DNA of 64,000 nt from Litoreibacter meonggei (GCF_003663885.1 NZ_RCCE01000001.1:496001-560000), one strand, 5' to 3'. Counted from the first letter of the stretch, positions 8,980 through 19,717 are shown. Notes: a model not told the origin generated them from the letters alone. Translations and numbers: made by a program.

Positions 8980-9064
8980 CACTCCCTGTTTTGTGTTAAA
9001 TAACCGTTGATTGCGCTAATTGGGTGCTTTTTATCGCATTCATTGGCCGTCTACCCTGTATTTA

Positions 9065-9093
9065 TTGACGTTCCGGTCCACTCGGGCTAAATG
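9065..9093 (+). promoter_or_regulatory. candidate sigma70 promoter of the DEAD-box helicase
   Basis: TTGACG at 9065-9070 and TAAATG at 9088-9093 are separated by 17 bases. Transcription would begin near 9100, exactly where the first hairpin of the leader begins, leaving a leader of about 105 bases. The -10 box is a partial match. Confidence 0.4.
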
Positions 9094-9099
9094 CTGCGT

Positions 9100-9151
9100 A
9101 CCTGTGGAAAACGTCCGCAGGTCGACGCAGGGACGCGTTGAAACCTGCGTC
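9100..9151 (+). promoter_or_regulatory. structured 5' leader of the DEAD-box helicase mRNA
   Basis: Two hairpins follow each other: ACCUGUGG (9100-9107) pairs with CCGCAGGU (9115-9122), 8 bp with one G-U and a 7-base loop; GACGCAGG (9124-9131) pairs with CCUGCGUC (9144-9151), 8 bp with a 12-base loop. CGCAGGU (9116-9122) can instead pair with ACCUGCG (9143-9149), which would break both. A regulatory role is inference; DEAD-box helicase mRNAs often have cold- or self-regulated leaders. Confidence 0.45.
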
Positions 9152-9204
9152 CCCAAATTCTGCCGCATCTTGCCTCATCACGGGGCTGCGCAACTTGGAT
9201 ATAC

Positions 9205-10761
9205 ATGACAAAATTCTCAGACCTGAAGCTACACGCCAAAGTCCTCAAAGCAATTGACGACGCTGGCTACACCACCCCCACCCCCATTCAAGCTGGTGCT
9301 ATTCCACCCGCACTGGAAGGCCGCGACGTACTTGGCATTGCCCAAACGGGTACTGGTAAAACCGCCGCCTTCACCATGCCGATGATTACCTTGTTGAACC
9401 GTGGCCGCGCCCGCGCCCGGATGCCGCGCAGCCTTGTGCTGGCCCCGACCCGCGAGCTTGCGGCACAAGTGGCCGAAAACTTCGACACCTACGCAAAATA
9501 CACCAAGCTAACCAAAGCGCTGTTGATCGGCGGCGTGTCGTTCAAGGAACAAGACGCCAAGATTGACCGTGGCGTGGACGTTCTGATCGCGACACCAGGC
9601 CGCCTTCTGGACCATTTCGAGCGTGGCAAGCTGATCCTGTCGGACGTGAAAGTCATGGTCGTCGACGAAGCCGACCGGATGCTCGACATGGGGTTCATCC
9701 CTGATATCGAGCGCATCTTCCAGATGACGCCCTTCACCCGCCAGACCCTGTTTTTTTCTGCCACTATGGCGCCCGAGATCGAGCGGATCACCAACACCTT
9801 CCTGTCGAATCCCGAGCGGATCGAAGTGGCCCGTCAGGCGACGACTTCTGACACAATCACGCAGCAGCTGTTTGAGCTGCCCGGCACCCGCCGCGACGCT
9901 CAAGCCAAGCAAAAACGCGACTTCCTGCGCAAGTTAATCGACCAAGAGGGTGAAAAAGTCACCAATGGCATCATCTTCTGCAACCGTAAGGTTGACGTGG
10001 ATGTCGTCGCTAAGTCGTTGAAAAAATACGGCCACGACGCCGAGCCGATCCACGGCGATCTGGACCAATCCCATCGCACGCGCACACTCGAAGGCTTCCG
10101 CAATGGCGAAATACGCTTCCTTGTAGCCTCCGACGTCGCCGCACGCGGCTTGGATGTCCCGAACGTGAGCCACGTGTTCAACTTCGACGTCCCGAGCCAT
10201 GCCGAAGACTACGTGCACCGGATTGGCCGCACAGGTCGCGCAGGCCGCTTAGGCGCTGCAATGATGATCTCGACCCCAAAAGACGACAAGCTGTTAGCTG
10301 CCATTGAAAGCTTGATCAAATCCACCATCCCGCGTGGGGAGGTTGGCGAGCAGCAAGCGCCTGTTTCCAAGGCGTCCGAGGCTGACGCGGCGGCGGAGAA
10401 CAAGGAAGAGCGTCCCAAGTCGCGCTCCCGTTCTCGTTCGCGTAGCAGCTCGAAACCCAAAGACGAGGCAAAGGCTGACGCGCCGGAAACGGTGGCGGAG
10501 TCCAAATCCGCACCCAAGCAGGAACCCAAGGCAGAGCCGAAGGCGAAGTCCGAGCCCAAGGCAAAACCGGAACCACGCGCGAAACCGGAGCCGAAAGCCT
10601 CTGAAGCCGCATCACATGACCAGCCCCGCGAAAACCAATCCCGCTCTCGCGGTGGCAAGGGGCGTGGCCGCAATGAGGATCGTGGACCGAAAGTTGTGGG
10701 CCTTGGCGATCACCTGCCAACCTTTATCGAGAAAAGTTTCGCCGACCGCCGCACCGACTAG
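9205..10761 (+). CDS. DEAD-box ATP-dependent RNA helicase, RhlE-like
   Basis: A 518-aa RNA helicase that unwinds RNA duplexes in ribosome assembly or RNA decay. Motifs in order: Q motif (GYTTPTPIQ, 21-29), Walker A AQTGTGKT (46-53), PTREL (81-85), DEAD (154-157), SAT (185-187), and HRIGRTGRAGR near 335-345. After about residue 395 comes a low-complexity tail rich in Lys, Glu, Pro, Ala and Arg-Ser repeats, ending in an Arg-Gly-rich piece and GDHLPTFIEKSF, as in basic-tailed RhlE proteins. The ATG at 9205 has a GGA about 9 bases before it. A strong bidirectional terminator follows. Confidence 0.93.
   Translation: MTKFSDLKLHAKVLKAIDDAGYTTPTPIQAGAIPPALEGRDVLGIAQTGTGKTAAFTMPMITLLNRGRARARMPRSLVLAPTRELAAQVAENFDTYAKYTKLTKALLIGGVSFKEQDAKIDRGVDVLIATPGRLLDHFERGKLILSDVKVMVVDEADRMLDMGFIPDIERIFQMTPFTRQTLFFSATMAPEIERITNTFLSNPERIEVARQATTSDTITQQLFELPGTRRDAQAKQKRDFLRKLIDQEGEKVTNGIIFCNRKVDVDVVAKSLKKYGHDAEPIHGDLDQSHRTRTLEGFRNGEIRFLVASDVAARGLDVPNVSHVFNFDVPSHAEDYVHRIGRTGRAGRLGAAMMISTPKDDKLLAAIESLIKSTIPRGEVGEQQAPVSKASEADAAAENKEERPKSRSRSRSRSSSKPKDEAKADAPETVAESKSAPKQEPKAEPKAKSEPKAKPEPRAKPEPKASEAASHDQPRENQSRSRGGKGRGRNEDRGPKVVGLGDHLPTFIEKSFADRRTD
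10405..10600 (+). repeat. low-complexity coding repeat (RS and KPEP tail)
   Basis: Within the helicase tail the DNA encodes an Arg-Ser run (RSRSRSRSSS) and then imperfect repeats of the unit E-P-K-A-K. The repeats are degenerate at DNA level and encode a disordered basic tail that probably binds RNA. Confidence 0.7.
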
Positions 10762-10785
10762 GCGCGCTTGAATAGCAAAAGAAAA

Positions 10786-10820
10786 GCCCCCGAAGCACGC
10801 ACTGCTTCGGGGGCTTTTTT
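10786..10820. terminator. strong bidirectional terminator
   Basis: A perfect 12-bp stem GCCCCCGAAGCA / TGCTTCGGGGGC with a 5-base loop is followed by TTTTTT on the plus strand and preceded by an A-rich run that gives a T run on the minus strand. It lies between the convergent helicase and RNase J genes and can end both transcripts, including the long nuo-rnj message. Confidence 0.92.
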
Positions 10821-10839
10821 GTCTCAACGGCCTAAACAG

Positions 10840-12504
10840 TTACGCAGTCAGCCGCGAAATCAGCACCACCACTTCGGGCTTCTTGCCGATTTCCTTTTGT
10901 GACGCCTGACGCACGATCCGTTTGATCTGCTCTTCCAGCTTGTCGTCATTGGCAACCGTCTTGGCATCGGCGCGGCCCAGGAACTGTCCCACCTCTTCTT
11001 CCAGAACATCCTGCAAAGGCGCGTTGGAGCGACCCTTTTCCGGCAATCCGCGCAGTTCGCACCACGCATCCGTCAGCGGCTCGTCATCTTCGTCGATCAG
11101 AATGCCAATCACCGCCTGCCCGTTCAGCGCCATGCGGATACGGTCGCGCACGACCCCGTCCAACGCGCCGATCTGCACGGAGCCATCCAGATACAGGCGA
11201 CCCGTCTCGACAAACTCGACCACTTCGGGCCGGTTGCCAGACAACGACACCATCGTGCCGTTCGGGGCGACGACGGACGCGATGCCATTGGCCTCGCCCA
11301 CCTTGGCGTGCTCGCGCAACATGCGGTGCTCGCCATGGTTCGGGATCAGGATTTGCGGCTTCAACAGCCGGTGCATTTCTTCCAGATCAGGACGGTTGGC
11401 GTGGCCGGAGACGTGAATATCCGCCATCTTGTCGTCGATCACATCGACGCCCAACTCGCTGAAATTGTTGACGATCTGGCCCACGGACGTCTCGTTGCCC
11501 GGAATGGTTTTGGACGAGAACAGCACCGTATCGCCTTCGCGCAAGGATATGCCAAGGAACTTGCCCCGTGACAGTTGCGCAGTCGCCGCACGCCGCTCGC
11601 CCTGTGATCCGGTGGCAAGGATCATCAGGTTTTCGCGCGGCACGTCGCGCGCCTCTTCGGGCAGGATGTAGGGCGGGAAGTTTTTGACCACGCCAGTCTC
11701 CACGCCCGCCTTCACCATGCGCTGCATGGAGCGGCCCATCAGCACGACAGACCGTCCCGCTTCGCGGCCAGCCTCCGCCAAGGTTTTCACCCGCGCAATG
11801 TTGGACGCAAACGTGGTCGCCACGACCATGCCTGTCGCCTCGCGCACGATCGGCACAATGTTCGGGCCAACGGTCGCCTCGGAGCGGCCTTCGTGACGCG
11901 AGAACACGTTGGTCGAGTCGCAGATCAGCGCTTTCACGGGCGCCAAAGCTGCCCAGGCGTCATGGTCAAACGGCTCGCCCACACCGGGGGTCACATCGAT
12001 CTTGAAGTCGCCCGAATGCACCACACGCCCGTCCGGCGTGTCGATCACAAGGCCGGAGCTTTCGGGGATCGAGTGCGAGATCGGCATGAAGCCGACCTTG
12101 AACTTACCCACTTGAACCTGCTCAGGCATCTTGTCGACCACGTTGATCTCGGATCCGTCATAGCCATGCTCTGCCATTTTCAGCGCCGCAATATGGGCGG
12201 TGAATTTGCGCGCATAGATCGGCGCTTTCAAGCGGCTATACAGATGCCCGATCGCGCCGACATGGTCTTCATGCGCGTGGGTGATAAAGATCGCATCCAG
12301 CTGCTTTGCGCGGTCCGCAATCCACTCGATGTCCGGAAAAATCAGATCGACACCCGGGGTGCCGTCCATATCGGGGAAGGTCACCCCCGCGTCGACCAGT
12401 ATGAACCGCTCTTTGCCCGGTTTCCCGTAGCCGTAGAGATACATGTTCATGCCGACTTCGCCCGCCCCGCCTAGGGGAAGGTAGACCAATCGTTCGCCTG
12501 CCAT
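10840..12504 (-). CDS. rnj: ribonuclease J
   Basis: A 554-aa cytosolic metallo-beta-lactamase-fold RNase with endonuclease and 5'-3' exonuclease activity in RNA processing and decay. The zinc-binding motif HAHEDH is at residues 76-81, followed by the beta-CASP domain (ATGSQGE near 295) and the late motif SGHANR. Length and order match RNase J. The ATG at 12504 is one base from the coaX stop, so the two genes are almost certainly co-transcribed and may be coupled. It is the last gene of the nuoA-to-rnj block. Confidence 0.95.
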   Translation of the reverse strand: MAGERLVYLPLGGAGEVGMNMYLYGYGKPGKERFILVDAGVTFPDMDGTPGVDLIFPDIEWIADRAKQLDAIFITHAHEDHVGAIGHLYSRLKAPIYARKFTAHIAALKMAEHGYDGSEINVVDKMPEQVQVGKFKVGFMPISHSIPESSGLVIDTPDGRVVHSGDFKIDVTPGVGEPFDHDAWAALAPVKALICDSTNVFSRHEGRSEATVGPNIVPIVREATGMVVATTFASNIARVKTLAEAGREAGRSVVLMGRSMQRMVKAGVETGVVKNFPPYILPEEARDVPRENLMILATGSQGERRAATAQLSRGKFLGISLREGDTVLFSSKTIPGNETSVGQIVNNFSELGVDVIDDKMADIHVSGHANRPDLEEMHRLLKPQILIPNHGEHRMLREHAKVGEANGIASVVAPNGTMVSLSGNRPEVVEFVETGRLYLDGSVQIGALDGVVRDRIRMALNGQAVIGILIDEDDEPLTDAWCELRGLPEKGRSNAPLQDVLEEEVGQFLGRADAKTVANDDKLEEQIKRIVRQASQKEIGKKPEVVVLISRLTA

Positions 12505-12505
12505 T

Positions 12506-13279
12506 TTAGATATTCTTTCTGTTATGCTCGTTGATGACCACCAAGCCGTGCATGGTCAGGTCATCGTTAAATTCGTCAAATAGGGCCTCGGCCTGTTGGA
12601 ACAACGGCGCCAGCCCCCCGGTAGAAATTACTTTCATATCGCGGCCATGCTCGGCCTTGATGCGGGCACAGATCTCCTTGATCAGCCCGATATAGCCCCA
12701 GAACACACCCGACTGCATACACGCAACCGTATTCGTGCCGATGACGTTCTGCGGTTTGGTGATGTCGACATGCGGCAACGCCGCCGCCGCTTGGTGCAGT
12801 GCCTCAAGCGACAGGTTCACACCGGGCGCGATAACACCCCCGATATAGGCGCCGTCTGTGTCCACCACATCGAAGGTGGTCGCGGTGCCGAAGTCGACGA
12901 CGATCAGGTCGCCCCCATACAGATTGTAGCCCGCGACCGTATTTACAAGGCGGTCGGGTCCGACGGCGGTGCCTTCATCCACGCGGACATCCACTGGCAG
13001 CACGCAGCCATCCTTGCCGACCACGATGGGGCGGGTGTTGAAATAGCGGTCCGCGAAGACCCGCAGGTTGAACACCACACGCGGCACGGTGGACGACACG
13101 ATCACCTCGGTGATGTCCGCCTCGATCTTCTGGAAATGCATCAAGGTGGACAGCCAGACATAATACTGGTCCGCCGTGCGCTGCCACTCGGTCGAGGTCC
13201 GCCACGTCGCGATAAACCGCTCCCCATCCCAGATGGAGAACACGGTGTTGGTGTTGCCGCAGTCAATCGCCAGTAGCAT
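12506..13279 (-). CDS. coaX: type III pantothenate kinase
   Basis: CoaX phosphorylates pantothenate, the first step of coenzyme A synthesis, in the cytosol. The 257-aa product shows the ASKHA-fold nucleotide motif DCGNTNT (6-12), the GxDR segment (GPDRLVN) and DFGTATTFD, all diagnostic for type III enzymes. AAGGG precedes the ATG by about 9 bases. It lies between birA and rnj, an arrangement common in alphaproteobacteria. Confidence 0.95.
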   Translation of the reverse strand: MLLAIDCGNTNTVFSIWDGERFIATWRTSTEWQRTADQYYVWLSTLMHFQKIEADITEVIVSSTVPRVVFNLRVFADRYFNTRPIVVGKDGCVLPVDVRVDEGTAVGPDRLVNTVAGYNLYGGDLIVVDFGTATTFDVVDTDGAYIGGVIAPGVNLSLEALHQAAAALPHVDITKPQNVIGTNTVACMQSGVFWGYIGLIKEICARIKAEHGRDMKVISTGGLAPLFQQAEALFDEFNDDLTMHGLVVINEHNRKNI

Positions 13280-13568
13280 CTCTCAAGCCCTTTCGCCTCT
13301 TGCCCCGTCTCTACAGTGCGCAACCGTCAGGGTCAAAGCGCACCGCGCGCTGCTTTTGCGCGCCGTTAACCTGTTCCGCGCTATACCCTGCCCCGTTAGC
13401 ACTGGCCGCCGACGGAGTTTAAACCCGACGTGGCCACCCAAAGGACCAGATTGCACGCAAGCCGCAATCACCGGTGAGACAAGGCTGACCCATGTGCAGC
13501 GTCCGATATAAGCTCGGGCGGCGCCGCCTTTCCCTTTCCCCGCAAGGTGGGTTTTCAACCCACTATCC
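13280..13568. other. spacer between birA and coaX
   Basis: About 290 bases with no convincing gene; a 104-codon frame on the minus strand has no recognisable features. It contains a 7-bp hairpin GTGGGTT-TTC-AACCCAC (13547-13563) right after the birA stop and a GGCGGCGCCGCC palindrome (about 13519-13530 region). Neither has a T run, so a termination role is unproven; coaX-rnj may have its own promoter here. Confidence 0.5.
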
Positions 13569-14321
13569 TCACGAGAAATAGACATCCGCCGCAGCAATCA
13601 CCTGCGCGCCTTTCGGCGTGCGCAGGATCAGGTTGCCTGCTTCGTCGATGCTCTCGAACGTGCCGGTGATTTCCTCGCGCGACGTGCGTGCAGTGATCAC
13701 CTCGCCCAGCCGCGCGGCGCGTTTCAGCCAATCCTCGCGAATTCTGGCAAAGCCCAGTTCCGCAAAAATCGCCTCCTCGGTGGCGAAGTTCGCCGCCAGT
13801 TCTTCCAGGAATTCCTCGGGGCTGACCGCCTCGCCGTGCTCTGCCAGTGCGGTCGGTGGGAAGGCTGCGTCCTGCACGCCATCCGGCACCGCCGCCAGAT
13901 TGACGCCGATGCCAACCGCCAGCCAGTCCACGCCCTGCGCGGACCCCATGCTTTCCAAAAGAATGCCCGCGACCTTGCCGCCAGACAGCAGCACGTCATT
14001 GGGCCATTTCACCGCCAGCTTGGTGCGATCCACATGCAGCGCCAGCGTCTCGAACAACGCATTCGCCGCCATGAACGAGCGCAACGCCGCGTCCGCAGGG
14101 CCACCCAACGGACGCATCAACAATGTTACGGCCAGATTGCCTTCGGGGTTTTGCCAAGCGCGCCCCTGCCGCCCGCGGGCGGCGGTCTGGCGACGGGCCA
14201 TAATCCATGTCGGATGTTTCAGTTCCGGCGCAAGCCGCGCCGCTTCGGCCATAGTGCTGCCGACCTCATCAAGGATGATGCGGTCGACACCTTCGGGCCA
14301 CAGATCAGTTGACAAGCGCAC
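13569..14321 (-). CDS. birA: biotin--[acetyl-CoA-carboxylase] ligase
   Basis: A 250-aa biotin protein ligase that activates biotin with ATP and transfers it to a carboxylase lysine. The biotinyl-AMP loop is ARGRQGRAW (about 48-56), with EVGSTMAEA before it and KWPNDV after it. No N-terminal helix-turn-helix is present, so it is a ligase only and not the biotin repressor. The start is GTG at 14321, inside the end of nuoN (17-base overlap), which suggests coupling. The LiuD subunit encoded at 38.2-40.2 kb is one likely substrate. Confidence 0.9.
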   Translation of the reverse strand: MRLSTDLWPEGVDRIILDEVGSTMAEAARLAPELKHPTWIMARRQTAARGRQGRAWQNPEGNLAVTLLMRPLGGPADAALRSFMAANALFETLALHVDRTKLAVKWPNDVLLSGGKVAGILLESMGSAQGVDWLAVGIGVNLAAVPDGVQDAAFPPTALAEHGEAVSPEEFLEELAANFATEEAIFAELGFARIREDWLKRAARLGEVITARTSREEITGTFESIDEAGNLILRTPKGAQVIAAADVYFS

Positions 14322-15744
14322 CTGCGGCGGCCATCGCCAGCCCCTCGATGCCGAACAGGTTGATCACACCCAGCACCATCACAGCGGCCGAGCCGACCAG
14401 CAGCAGCCAGTTGACCATCGGCATGGAGCCGTTCAATGCGTCGCGCTCTTCGCCGAAATACATGTAGTAGATGATGCGCAGGTAGTAGAACGCACCGATC
14501 ACCGACGCGATCACACCGGCCACGGCCAGCCACGCCATGTTGGCGTCCACGGCGGCTTTCAGCACATAAAACTTGCCGAAGAAGCCCACCAGCGGTGGAA
14601 TACCGGCCAGCGAGAACATCAACACCAGCATCGCCAGCGCCCGCAGCGGCTCCTTCTTGGAATAGTTCTGCAACGCGTCGATATCGGTTACCGGTTGGCC
14701 GTCCTTCTCCATCGAGAGAATGAAGGCAAAGGTGCCGATATTCATCGTCACATAGATCGCCATATAGATCAGCATCGCCTGCACACCTTCGGCAGTGCCA
14801 GCGGCCAAGCCCATCAGTGCGAAGCCCATATGGGCAATCGACGAATAGGCCATCAGGCGTTTGATGTCGCGCTGGCCTATGGCCGCGATTGCGCCAAGGA
14901 ACATGGACACCACCGACAGGAACGCCACGATCTGGCTCCAGTCCGCCACGGCCCCGCCAAACGCGTCATGCACGACGCGGGCAAACAGGCCCATGGCCGC
15001 CACTTTCGGTGCGGTCGCAAAGAACGCGGTGATCGGCGTGGGGGAGCCTTCGTAGACGTCCGGCGTCCACATATGAAACGGTGCTGCGGAGACCTTGAAG
15101 GCCAAACCGGACACAACGAAGACCAGACCAAACAGCAGGCCAAGTGAGATATCGCCCGCATTCACGGTCGAGAAGATACCTGTGAACAACGTGGTGCCCG
15201 CATAGCCATAAACCAGCGAGGAGCCATAGAGCAGCATGCCCGACGACAAGGCCCCCAACACAAAGTATTTCAGGCCAGCTTCGGTGGATTTCACCGAGTC
15301 GCGGCGCAGGGAGGCCACGACATACAAGGCCAGCGATTGCAGCTCCAGCCCCATATACAGCGCCATCAGATCGCCTGCCGAGACCATCATCATCATGCCG
15401 ACAACCGACAAGGCCACAAGGATCGGATACTCGAACCGCAGCAACCCTTGGCGGGTCATGAAGTCCTGGCTCAGCAGCAGAATTGCCGCGGCGGATAGCA
15501 GGATCGTCACCTTGGCAAAGCGCGAGAACCCGTCATCGACGAAGGCCCCGCCGAAGGCCGCGTTCGTGCCCTCCCCGTTGACCCCGATCCATGCGGCAAG
15601 CAGCACAAACACAAGGCTGGTGGCCCACAGGATCACCGGTGCGGATTTGTCCTTGGTCGTGTAGACCCCGCCCATCAGCGCCAGCATGGCGAAGACCGCC
15701 AGTAGAACTTCGGGCAGAACGTTATTCAGGTCAGCTTGGATCAT
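14305..15744 (-). CDS. nuoN: NADH-quinone oxidoreductase subunit N
   Basis: One of the three antiporter-like proton-pumping subunits of complex I in the inner membrane. The 479-aa protein has about fourteen hydrophobic segments and the family core around [20 protein letters not shown] (about 225-244), including the lysine used in proton transfer. The ATG at 15744 is preceded by AAGGA. It overlaps birA by 17 bases and follows nuoM by 11 bases. Confidence 0.96.
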   Translation of the reverse strand: MIQADLNNVLPEVLLAVFAMLALMGGVYTTKDKSAPVILWATSLVFVLLAAWIGVNGEGTNAAFGGAFVDDGFSRFAKVTILLSAAAILLLSQDFMTRQGLLRFEYPILVALSVVGMMMMVSAGDLMALYMGLELQSLALYVVASLRRDSVKSTEAGLKYFVLGALSSGMLLYGSSLVYGYAGTTLFTGIFSTVNAGDISLGLLFGLVFVVSGLAFKVSAAPFHMWTPDVYEGSPTPITAFFATAPKVAAMGLFARVVHDAFGGAVADWSQIVAFLSVVSMFLGAIAAIGQRDIKRLMAYSSIAHMGFALMGLAAGTAEGVQAMLIYMAIYVTMNIGTFAFILSMEKDGQPVTDIDALQNYSKKEPLRALAMLVLMFSLAGIPPLVGFFGKFYVLKAAVDANMAWLAVAGVIASVIGAFYYLRIIYYMYFGEERDALNGSMPMVNWLLLVGSAAVMVLGVINLFGIEGLAMAAAGALVN

Positions 15745-15755
15745 CTTATCCGTCC

Positions 15756-17297
15756 TTAGTGTCCGGCCACAGCCGTGGTCACGCCGCTATCAAGCAACGC
15801 GGTATCATAATTGGAGACCAGCGCTTCCACGCTTGGCCCGATCAGGTCCAGCACCAGCGCGGGGTAGACGCCCAGCAGGATGGTCATAAAGACCAATGGC
15901 GCAAAGATCGCACGCTCTCGGGTGGTCATGTCGGTGATCGATTTCAGGCTTTCCTTGATCAGGTCGCCCATGACCACGCGGCGGTAAAGCCACAGCCCGT
16001 AAGCCGCCGACAAGATCACACCCGTCGTCGCGAACATGGCAACCCATGTGTTCACTTGGAACACGCCCATCAGCGTCAGGAATTCCCCGACAAAGCCGGA
16101 CGTACCCGGCAAGCCGACATTGGCCATGGTGAAGAACATGAAGATCAGCGCATAGGCCGGCATGCGGTTCACAAGCCCGCCATAGGCGTCGATCTCGCGA
16201 GTGTGCATGCGGTCGTAGATCACGCCGACACACAGGAACAGCGCGCCCGAGATAAACCCGTGGGAAATCATCTGGAAGATCGCCCCGTCCACGCCTTGCT
16301 GGTTGGCCGCAAAGATACCCATGGTCACGTAGCCCATGTGGGCAACAGACGAGTAAGCGATCAGCTTTTTCATATCCGACTGCGCCAGTGCCACCAGCGA
16401 GGTGTAGATAATCGCAATCGCCGACAGCCACAGCACATAGATGCCCAGCACCTCTGCCCCGACAGGGAACATCGGCAGCGAGAAGCGCAGGAAGCCGTAA
16501 CCGCCCATTTTCAAAAGGATCGCCGCCAGCACGACCGAGCCTGCGGTCGGTGCCTGAACGTGCGCGTCAGGCAGCCATGTATGCACAGGCCACATCGGCA
16601 TCTTCACCGCGAAACTGGCAAAGAACGCAAGGAACATCAGGGTCTGCAAGCCGCCCACGACGGTCACGCCCGCAACGCTGAACGTCTCGGACGCGAAGGT
16701 GTGGGTCAACAATGTCGGAATGTCGGTGGTGCCTGCGTCCATATACATGGCGATCATGGCGACCAGCATCAGCACCGAGCCGAGCAGCGTATAGAGGAAG
16801 AACTTGAACGACGCATAGATGCGGTTCACCCCGCCCCAGATGCCGATAATCAGGAACATCGGGATCAGGCCCGCCTCGAAGAACAGGTAGAACAAGATCA
16901 GATCCAGCGCGCAGAACACGCCAAGCATCAGCGTTTCCAACAACAGGAAGGCGATCATATAGTCCTTCACCCGCGATTTCACATCCCAGCAGCTGGCGAT
17001 CACAATCGGCATCAGGAACGTGGTCAACAACACGAAGGTGACGGAAATCCCGTCCACGCCCATCTTGTATTGCAGGCCCATCAGCCAGTCGCGCTCTTCC
17101 ACGAACTGGAAGCCGGTGTTGGAGGCGTCGAAGCCGGTATAGACGAAGATCGACAGCAGGAACGTCACGCTGGTGGCGATCAAGGCCAGCCATTTGGCGT
17201 TGCGCTGTGACGCTTCATCGTCGCCACGCAGGAACAGCGCGAGGATCAGCGCCGCGACAAGCGGCATGAAGGTGATAACGGAAAGCAGGTTGTCCAT
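15756..17297 (-). CDS. nuoM: NADH-quinone oxidoreductase subunit M
   Basis: A 513-aa antiporter-like membrane subunit of complex I. Core motifs include [20 protein letters not shown] with the membrane glutamate and the loop [18 protein letters not shown]. The ATG at 17297 overlaps the nuoL stop by one base (TAATG), pointing to coupled translation; the longer frame upstream runs inside nuoL and is not used. The length is usual for NuoM. Confidence 0.96.
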   Translation of the reverse strand: MDNLLSVITFMPLVAALILALFLRGDDEASQRNAKWLALIATSVTFLLSIFVYTGFDASNTGFQFVEERDWLMGLQYKMGVDGISVTFVLLTTFLMPIVIASCWDVKSRVKDYMIAFLLLETLMLGVFCALDLILFYLFFEAGLIPMFLIIGIWGGVNRIYASFKFFLYTLLGSVLMLVAMIAMYMDAGTTDIPTLLTHTFASETFSVAGVTVVGGLQTLMFLAFFASFAVKMPMWPVHTWLPDAHVQAPTAGSVVLAAILLKMGGYGFLRFSLPMFPVGAEVLGIYVLWLSAIAIIYTSLVALAQSDMKKLIAYSSVAHMGYVTMGIFAANQQGVDGAIFQMISHGFISGALFLCVGVIYDRMHTREIDAYGGLVNRMPAYALIFMFFTMANVGLPGTSGFVGEFLTLMGVFQVNTWVAMFATTGVILSAAYGLWLYRRVVMGDLIKESLKSITDMTTRERAIFAPLVFMTILLGVYPALVLDLIGPSVEALVSNYDTALLDSGVTTAVAGH

Positions 17298-19405
17298 TAT
17301 TCGGCCCCCCCGATGCTCGGGCCGCCGATGGCGAACCATGTGATAATCAGCACCACGCCGATGACCATGGCGAAGGCGTAGTGGAACATGAAGCCGGACT
17401 GCGCGCGACCTGCCAGACGTGTCAGGAACGGCACAGCGCCCATGGCGACCCCGTTGATAGAGCCGTCGATGATCTTGCCGTCGCCACGGGTCCACAGGAA
17501 GTTGCCAAGCCATTTGGCAGGGCGGATGAAGATCACGTCATACAGCTCGTCAAAATACCACTTGTTCAGCAGGAACTGGTACAGATGTGGCTGGTTCGCT
17601 GCCAGACGTCCCGGCAGGCTCGGGCTTTTGATGTAGAACAACCAGGACGTGAAGAAGCCGATCAGCATCGCAATGAACGGAGCCACCTTGACCCAAGCGG
17701 GCGCATGGTGGGCGTTGTCCATCGTGTGGTTGTCAGGGGCCATGTAGATCGCACCCTGCCCCGGCAGCGCGGCTTCGCCTTCGCCACCCTCAACGTGGCC
17801 TTCCGCCGCTTCTTCGGTGCCAGCGGCGACCGCCGCCATGCTCAGCACGTCAGGGTCCACAAGCGCATGTTGCTCGCCTTGGGTAATGCCAAAGAACTTC
17901 TCGACGTCGTGGTGATCGCCGAAGAACGGCTTGAAGAAAACCATGCCTGAGAAGATCGCACCAACAGCCAGAACACCCAGCGGGATCAGCATGGTTTTCG
18001 GGCTTTCATGGGCATGCTCATGGGTGTGCTTGTCGCCGCGCTCGGTGCCGTAGAAGGTCATGAACATCAGACGCCACGAATAGAACGAGGTGAACACAGC
18101 CGCGATGACCAGCAGCCAGAAGGCATAGCCGGAGCCACCGCCCCAAGCGCTCTCGATGATCGCGTCCTTGGACAGGAAGCCCGCGAAACCAATGTGCGTT
18201 AACGGAATGCCGACACCGGTAATGGCCAGCGTGCCGATCATCATCGCCGCAAACGTATACGGAATTTTCTTACGCAGGTTGCCGTAGTTGCGCATGTCCT
18301 GCTCGTGGTGCATCGCGTGGATGACGGAGCCTGCGCCAAGGAACAACATCGCCTTGAAGAACGCGTGGGTCAGCAGGTGGAACATCGCGACCGAGTAGAC
18401 GCCGACGCCTGCGGCCACAAACATATAGCCCAGTTGCGAGCAAGTCGAATAGGCAATCACGCGTTTGATGTCGTTTTGCACAAGGCCCACGGTCGCGGCG
18501 AAGAACGCGGTCGAGGCACCGATGATCACGATGAAGGTCTTGGCCTCTGGTGCGAACTCGATCAGCGGCGACATGCGGCAGACGAGGAACACACCAGCGG
18601 TAACCATGGTCGCCGCGTGGATCAGGGCCGACACAGGTGTCGGGCCTTCCATCGCGTCGGGCAACCACGTGTGCAGGAACAGTTGTGCCGATTTGCCCAT
18701 GGCCCCGATGAACAGCAGGAAGGCCAGCAGGTTGGCGGCGTTCCAATCGGTCCACAAGAAGTGCAACTGTGTCTCGGCCAGAGTCGGGGCGGCCTCGAAA
18801 ATGTCGGACAGGTTGATGCTGTCGGTCAGGAAAAACAGACCGAAGATACCAAGCGCGAAGCCGAAGTCACCCACACGGTTGACCACAAACGCCTTGATCG
18901 CGGCGGCATTGGCCGACGGTTTTTTGTAGTAGAAGCCGATCAACAGATAGGATGCGACGCCTACACCTTCCCAGCCAAAGAACATCTGGACCAAATTGTC
19001 CGAGGTCACCAGCATCAGCATCGTAAAGGTAAAGAACGACAAGTAGGCAAAGAAGCGCGGCTTGTAGCTGACGCCTTCGCCGAAGTTCTCGTCATGGGCC
19101 ATGTAGCCGAAGGAATACAGGTGCACGAGGCTGGACACCGTGGTCACCACGATCAGCATGATCGCCGTCAAACGGTCCATGCGGATGGCCCAAGACGTGT
19201 CCAATGTGCCGGATTGGATCCAGCGCATGATTTCAATGGTTTCTGTCGTCCCGTCAAAGGTCAGGAAGACGATCCAGCTGAGCAAAGCCGACAGGAACAA
19301 AAGCCCCGTTGCAATGATGCAGCCCGCTTGCTCGCCGATGAACTTCCAGCCGAAGCCGCAGATCAAGGCGCCGATCAGGGGACCAAAGAGGATGATGGTT
19401 TCCAT
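17297..19405 (-). CDS. nuoL: NADH-quinone oxidoreductase subunit L
   Basis: A 702-aa subunit, the largest antiporter-like proton channel of complex I, with the long lateral helix at its C-terminus. [19 protein letters not shown] (about 145-165) and [20 protein letters not shown] carry the conserved membrane Glu and loop. A histidine-rich hydrophilic loop (HTHEHAHE) lies near residue 455, before the last third. It is followed by nuoM with a one-base overlap and preceded by nuoK with 6 bases between. Confidence 0.96.
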   Translation of the reverse strand: METIILFGPLIGALICGFGWKFIGEQAGCIIATGLLFLSALLSWIVFLTFDGTTETIEIMRWIQSGTLDTSWAIRMDRLTAIMLIVVTTVSSLVHLYSFGYMAHDENFGEGVSYKPRFFAYLSFFTFTMLMLVTSDNLVQMFFGWEGVGVASYLLIGFYYKKPSANAAAIKAFVVNRVGDFGFALGIFGLFFLTDSINLSDIFEAAPTLAETQLHFLWTDWNAANLLAFLLFIGAMGKSAQLFLHTWLPDAMEGPTPVSALIHAATMVTAGVFLVCRMSPLIEFAPEAKTFIVIIGASTAFFAATVGLVQNDIKRVIAYSTCSQLGYMFVAAGVGVYSVAMFHLLTHAFFKAMLFLGAGSVIHAMHHEQDMRNYGNLRKKIPYTFAAMMIGTLAITGVGIPLTHIGFAGFLSKDAIIESAWGGGSGYAFWLLVIAAVFTSFYSWRLMFMTFYGTERGDKHTHEHAHESPKTMLIPLGVLAVGAIFSGMVFFKPFFGDHHDVEKFFGITQGEQHALVDPDVLSMAAVAAGTEEAAEGHVEGGEGEAALPGQGAIYMAPDNHTMDNAHHAPAWVKVAPFIAMLIGFFTSWLFYIKSPSLPGRLAANQPHLYQFLLNKWYFDELYDVIFIRPAKWLGNFLWTRGDGKIIDGSINGVAMGAVPFLTRLAGRAQSGFMFHYAFAMVIGVVLIITWFAIGGPSIGGAE

Positions 19406-19411
19406 AGTGAC

Positions 19412-19717
19412 TTAGCCCTTCATCACGTTGACGTCTTCCACGGCGATGGAGCCGCGGGTACGGAAGAAGCAGACCAGAATGGCCAGCCCGATCGCCGCCT
19501 CAGCCGCCGCGACCGTCAGCACGAACAAGGTAAACACCTGCCCTGCGAGGTCGCCGAGGTAGCTGGAGAAGGCCACGAAGTTGATATTCACCGCGAGCAA
19601 CATCAGCTCGATCGACATCAGAATGATGATGACGTTCTTGCGGTTCACAAAGATGCCGAAAATGCCGATGACGAAAAGGGCCGCCGCAACTGTGAGGTAG
19701 TGTTCAAGTCCGATCAT
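19412..19717 (-). CDS. nuoK: NADH-quinone oxidoreductase subunit K
   Basis: A 101-aa subunit with three transmembrane helices. The conserved [20 protein letters not shown] (27-46) and [11 protein letters not shown] hold the two membrane glutamates needed for proton transfer. The ATG at 19717 overlaps the stop of the preceding 159-aa gene as ATGA; the extra 20 residues of the longer frame lie in that gene and are rejected. Confidence 0.96.
   Translation of the reverse strand: MIGLEHYLTVAAALFVIGIFGIFVNRKNVIIILMSIELMLLAVNINFVAFSSYLGDLAGQVFTLFVLTVAAAEAAIGLAILVCFFRTRGSIAVEDVNVMKG

Noticed and set aside
9020-9208. 62-codon frame before the helicase
   Set aside because: It runs through the candidate promoter and hairpins and overlaps the helicase start; no coding features.
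13283-13597. 104-codon frame between coaX and birA
   Set aside because: It overlaps the end of birA, has no domain or signal, and reads like a shadow of GC-rich spacer DNA.
15591-17210. 539-codon plus-strand frame opposite nuoM
   Set aside because: It is antisense to a certain gene and rich in His, Arg and Gln, the usual shadow of a GC-rich coding strand; similar frames opposite nuoH, nuoF, nuoE and nuoD were rejected for the same reason.
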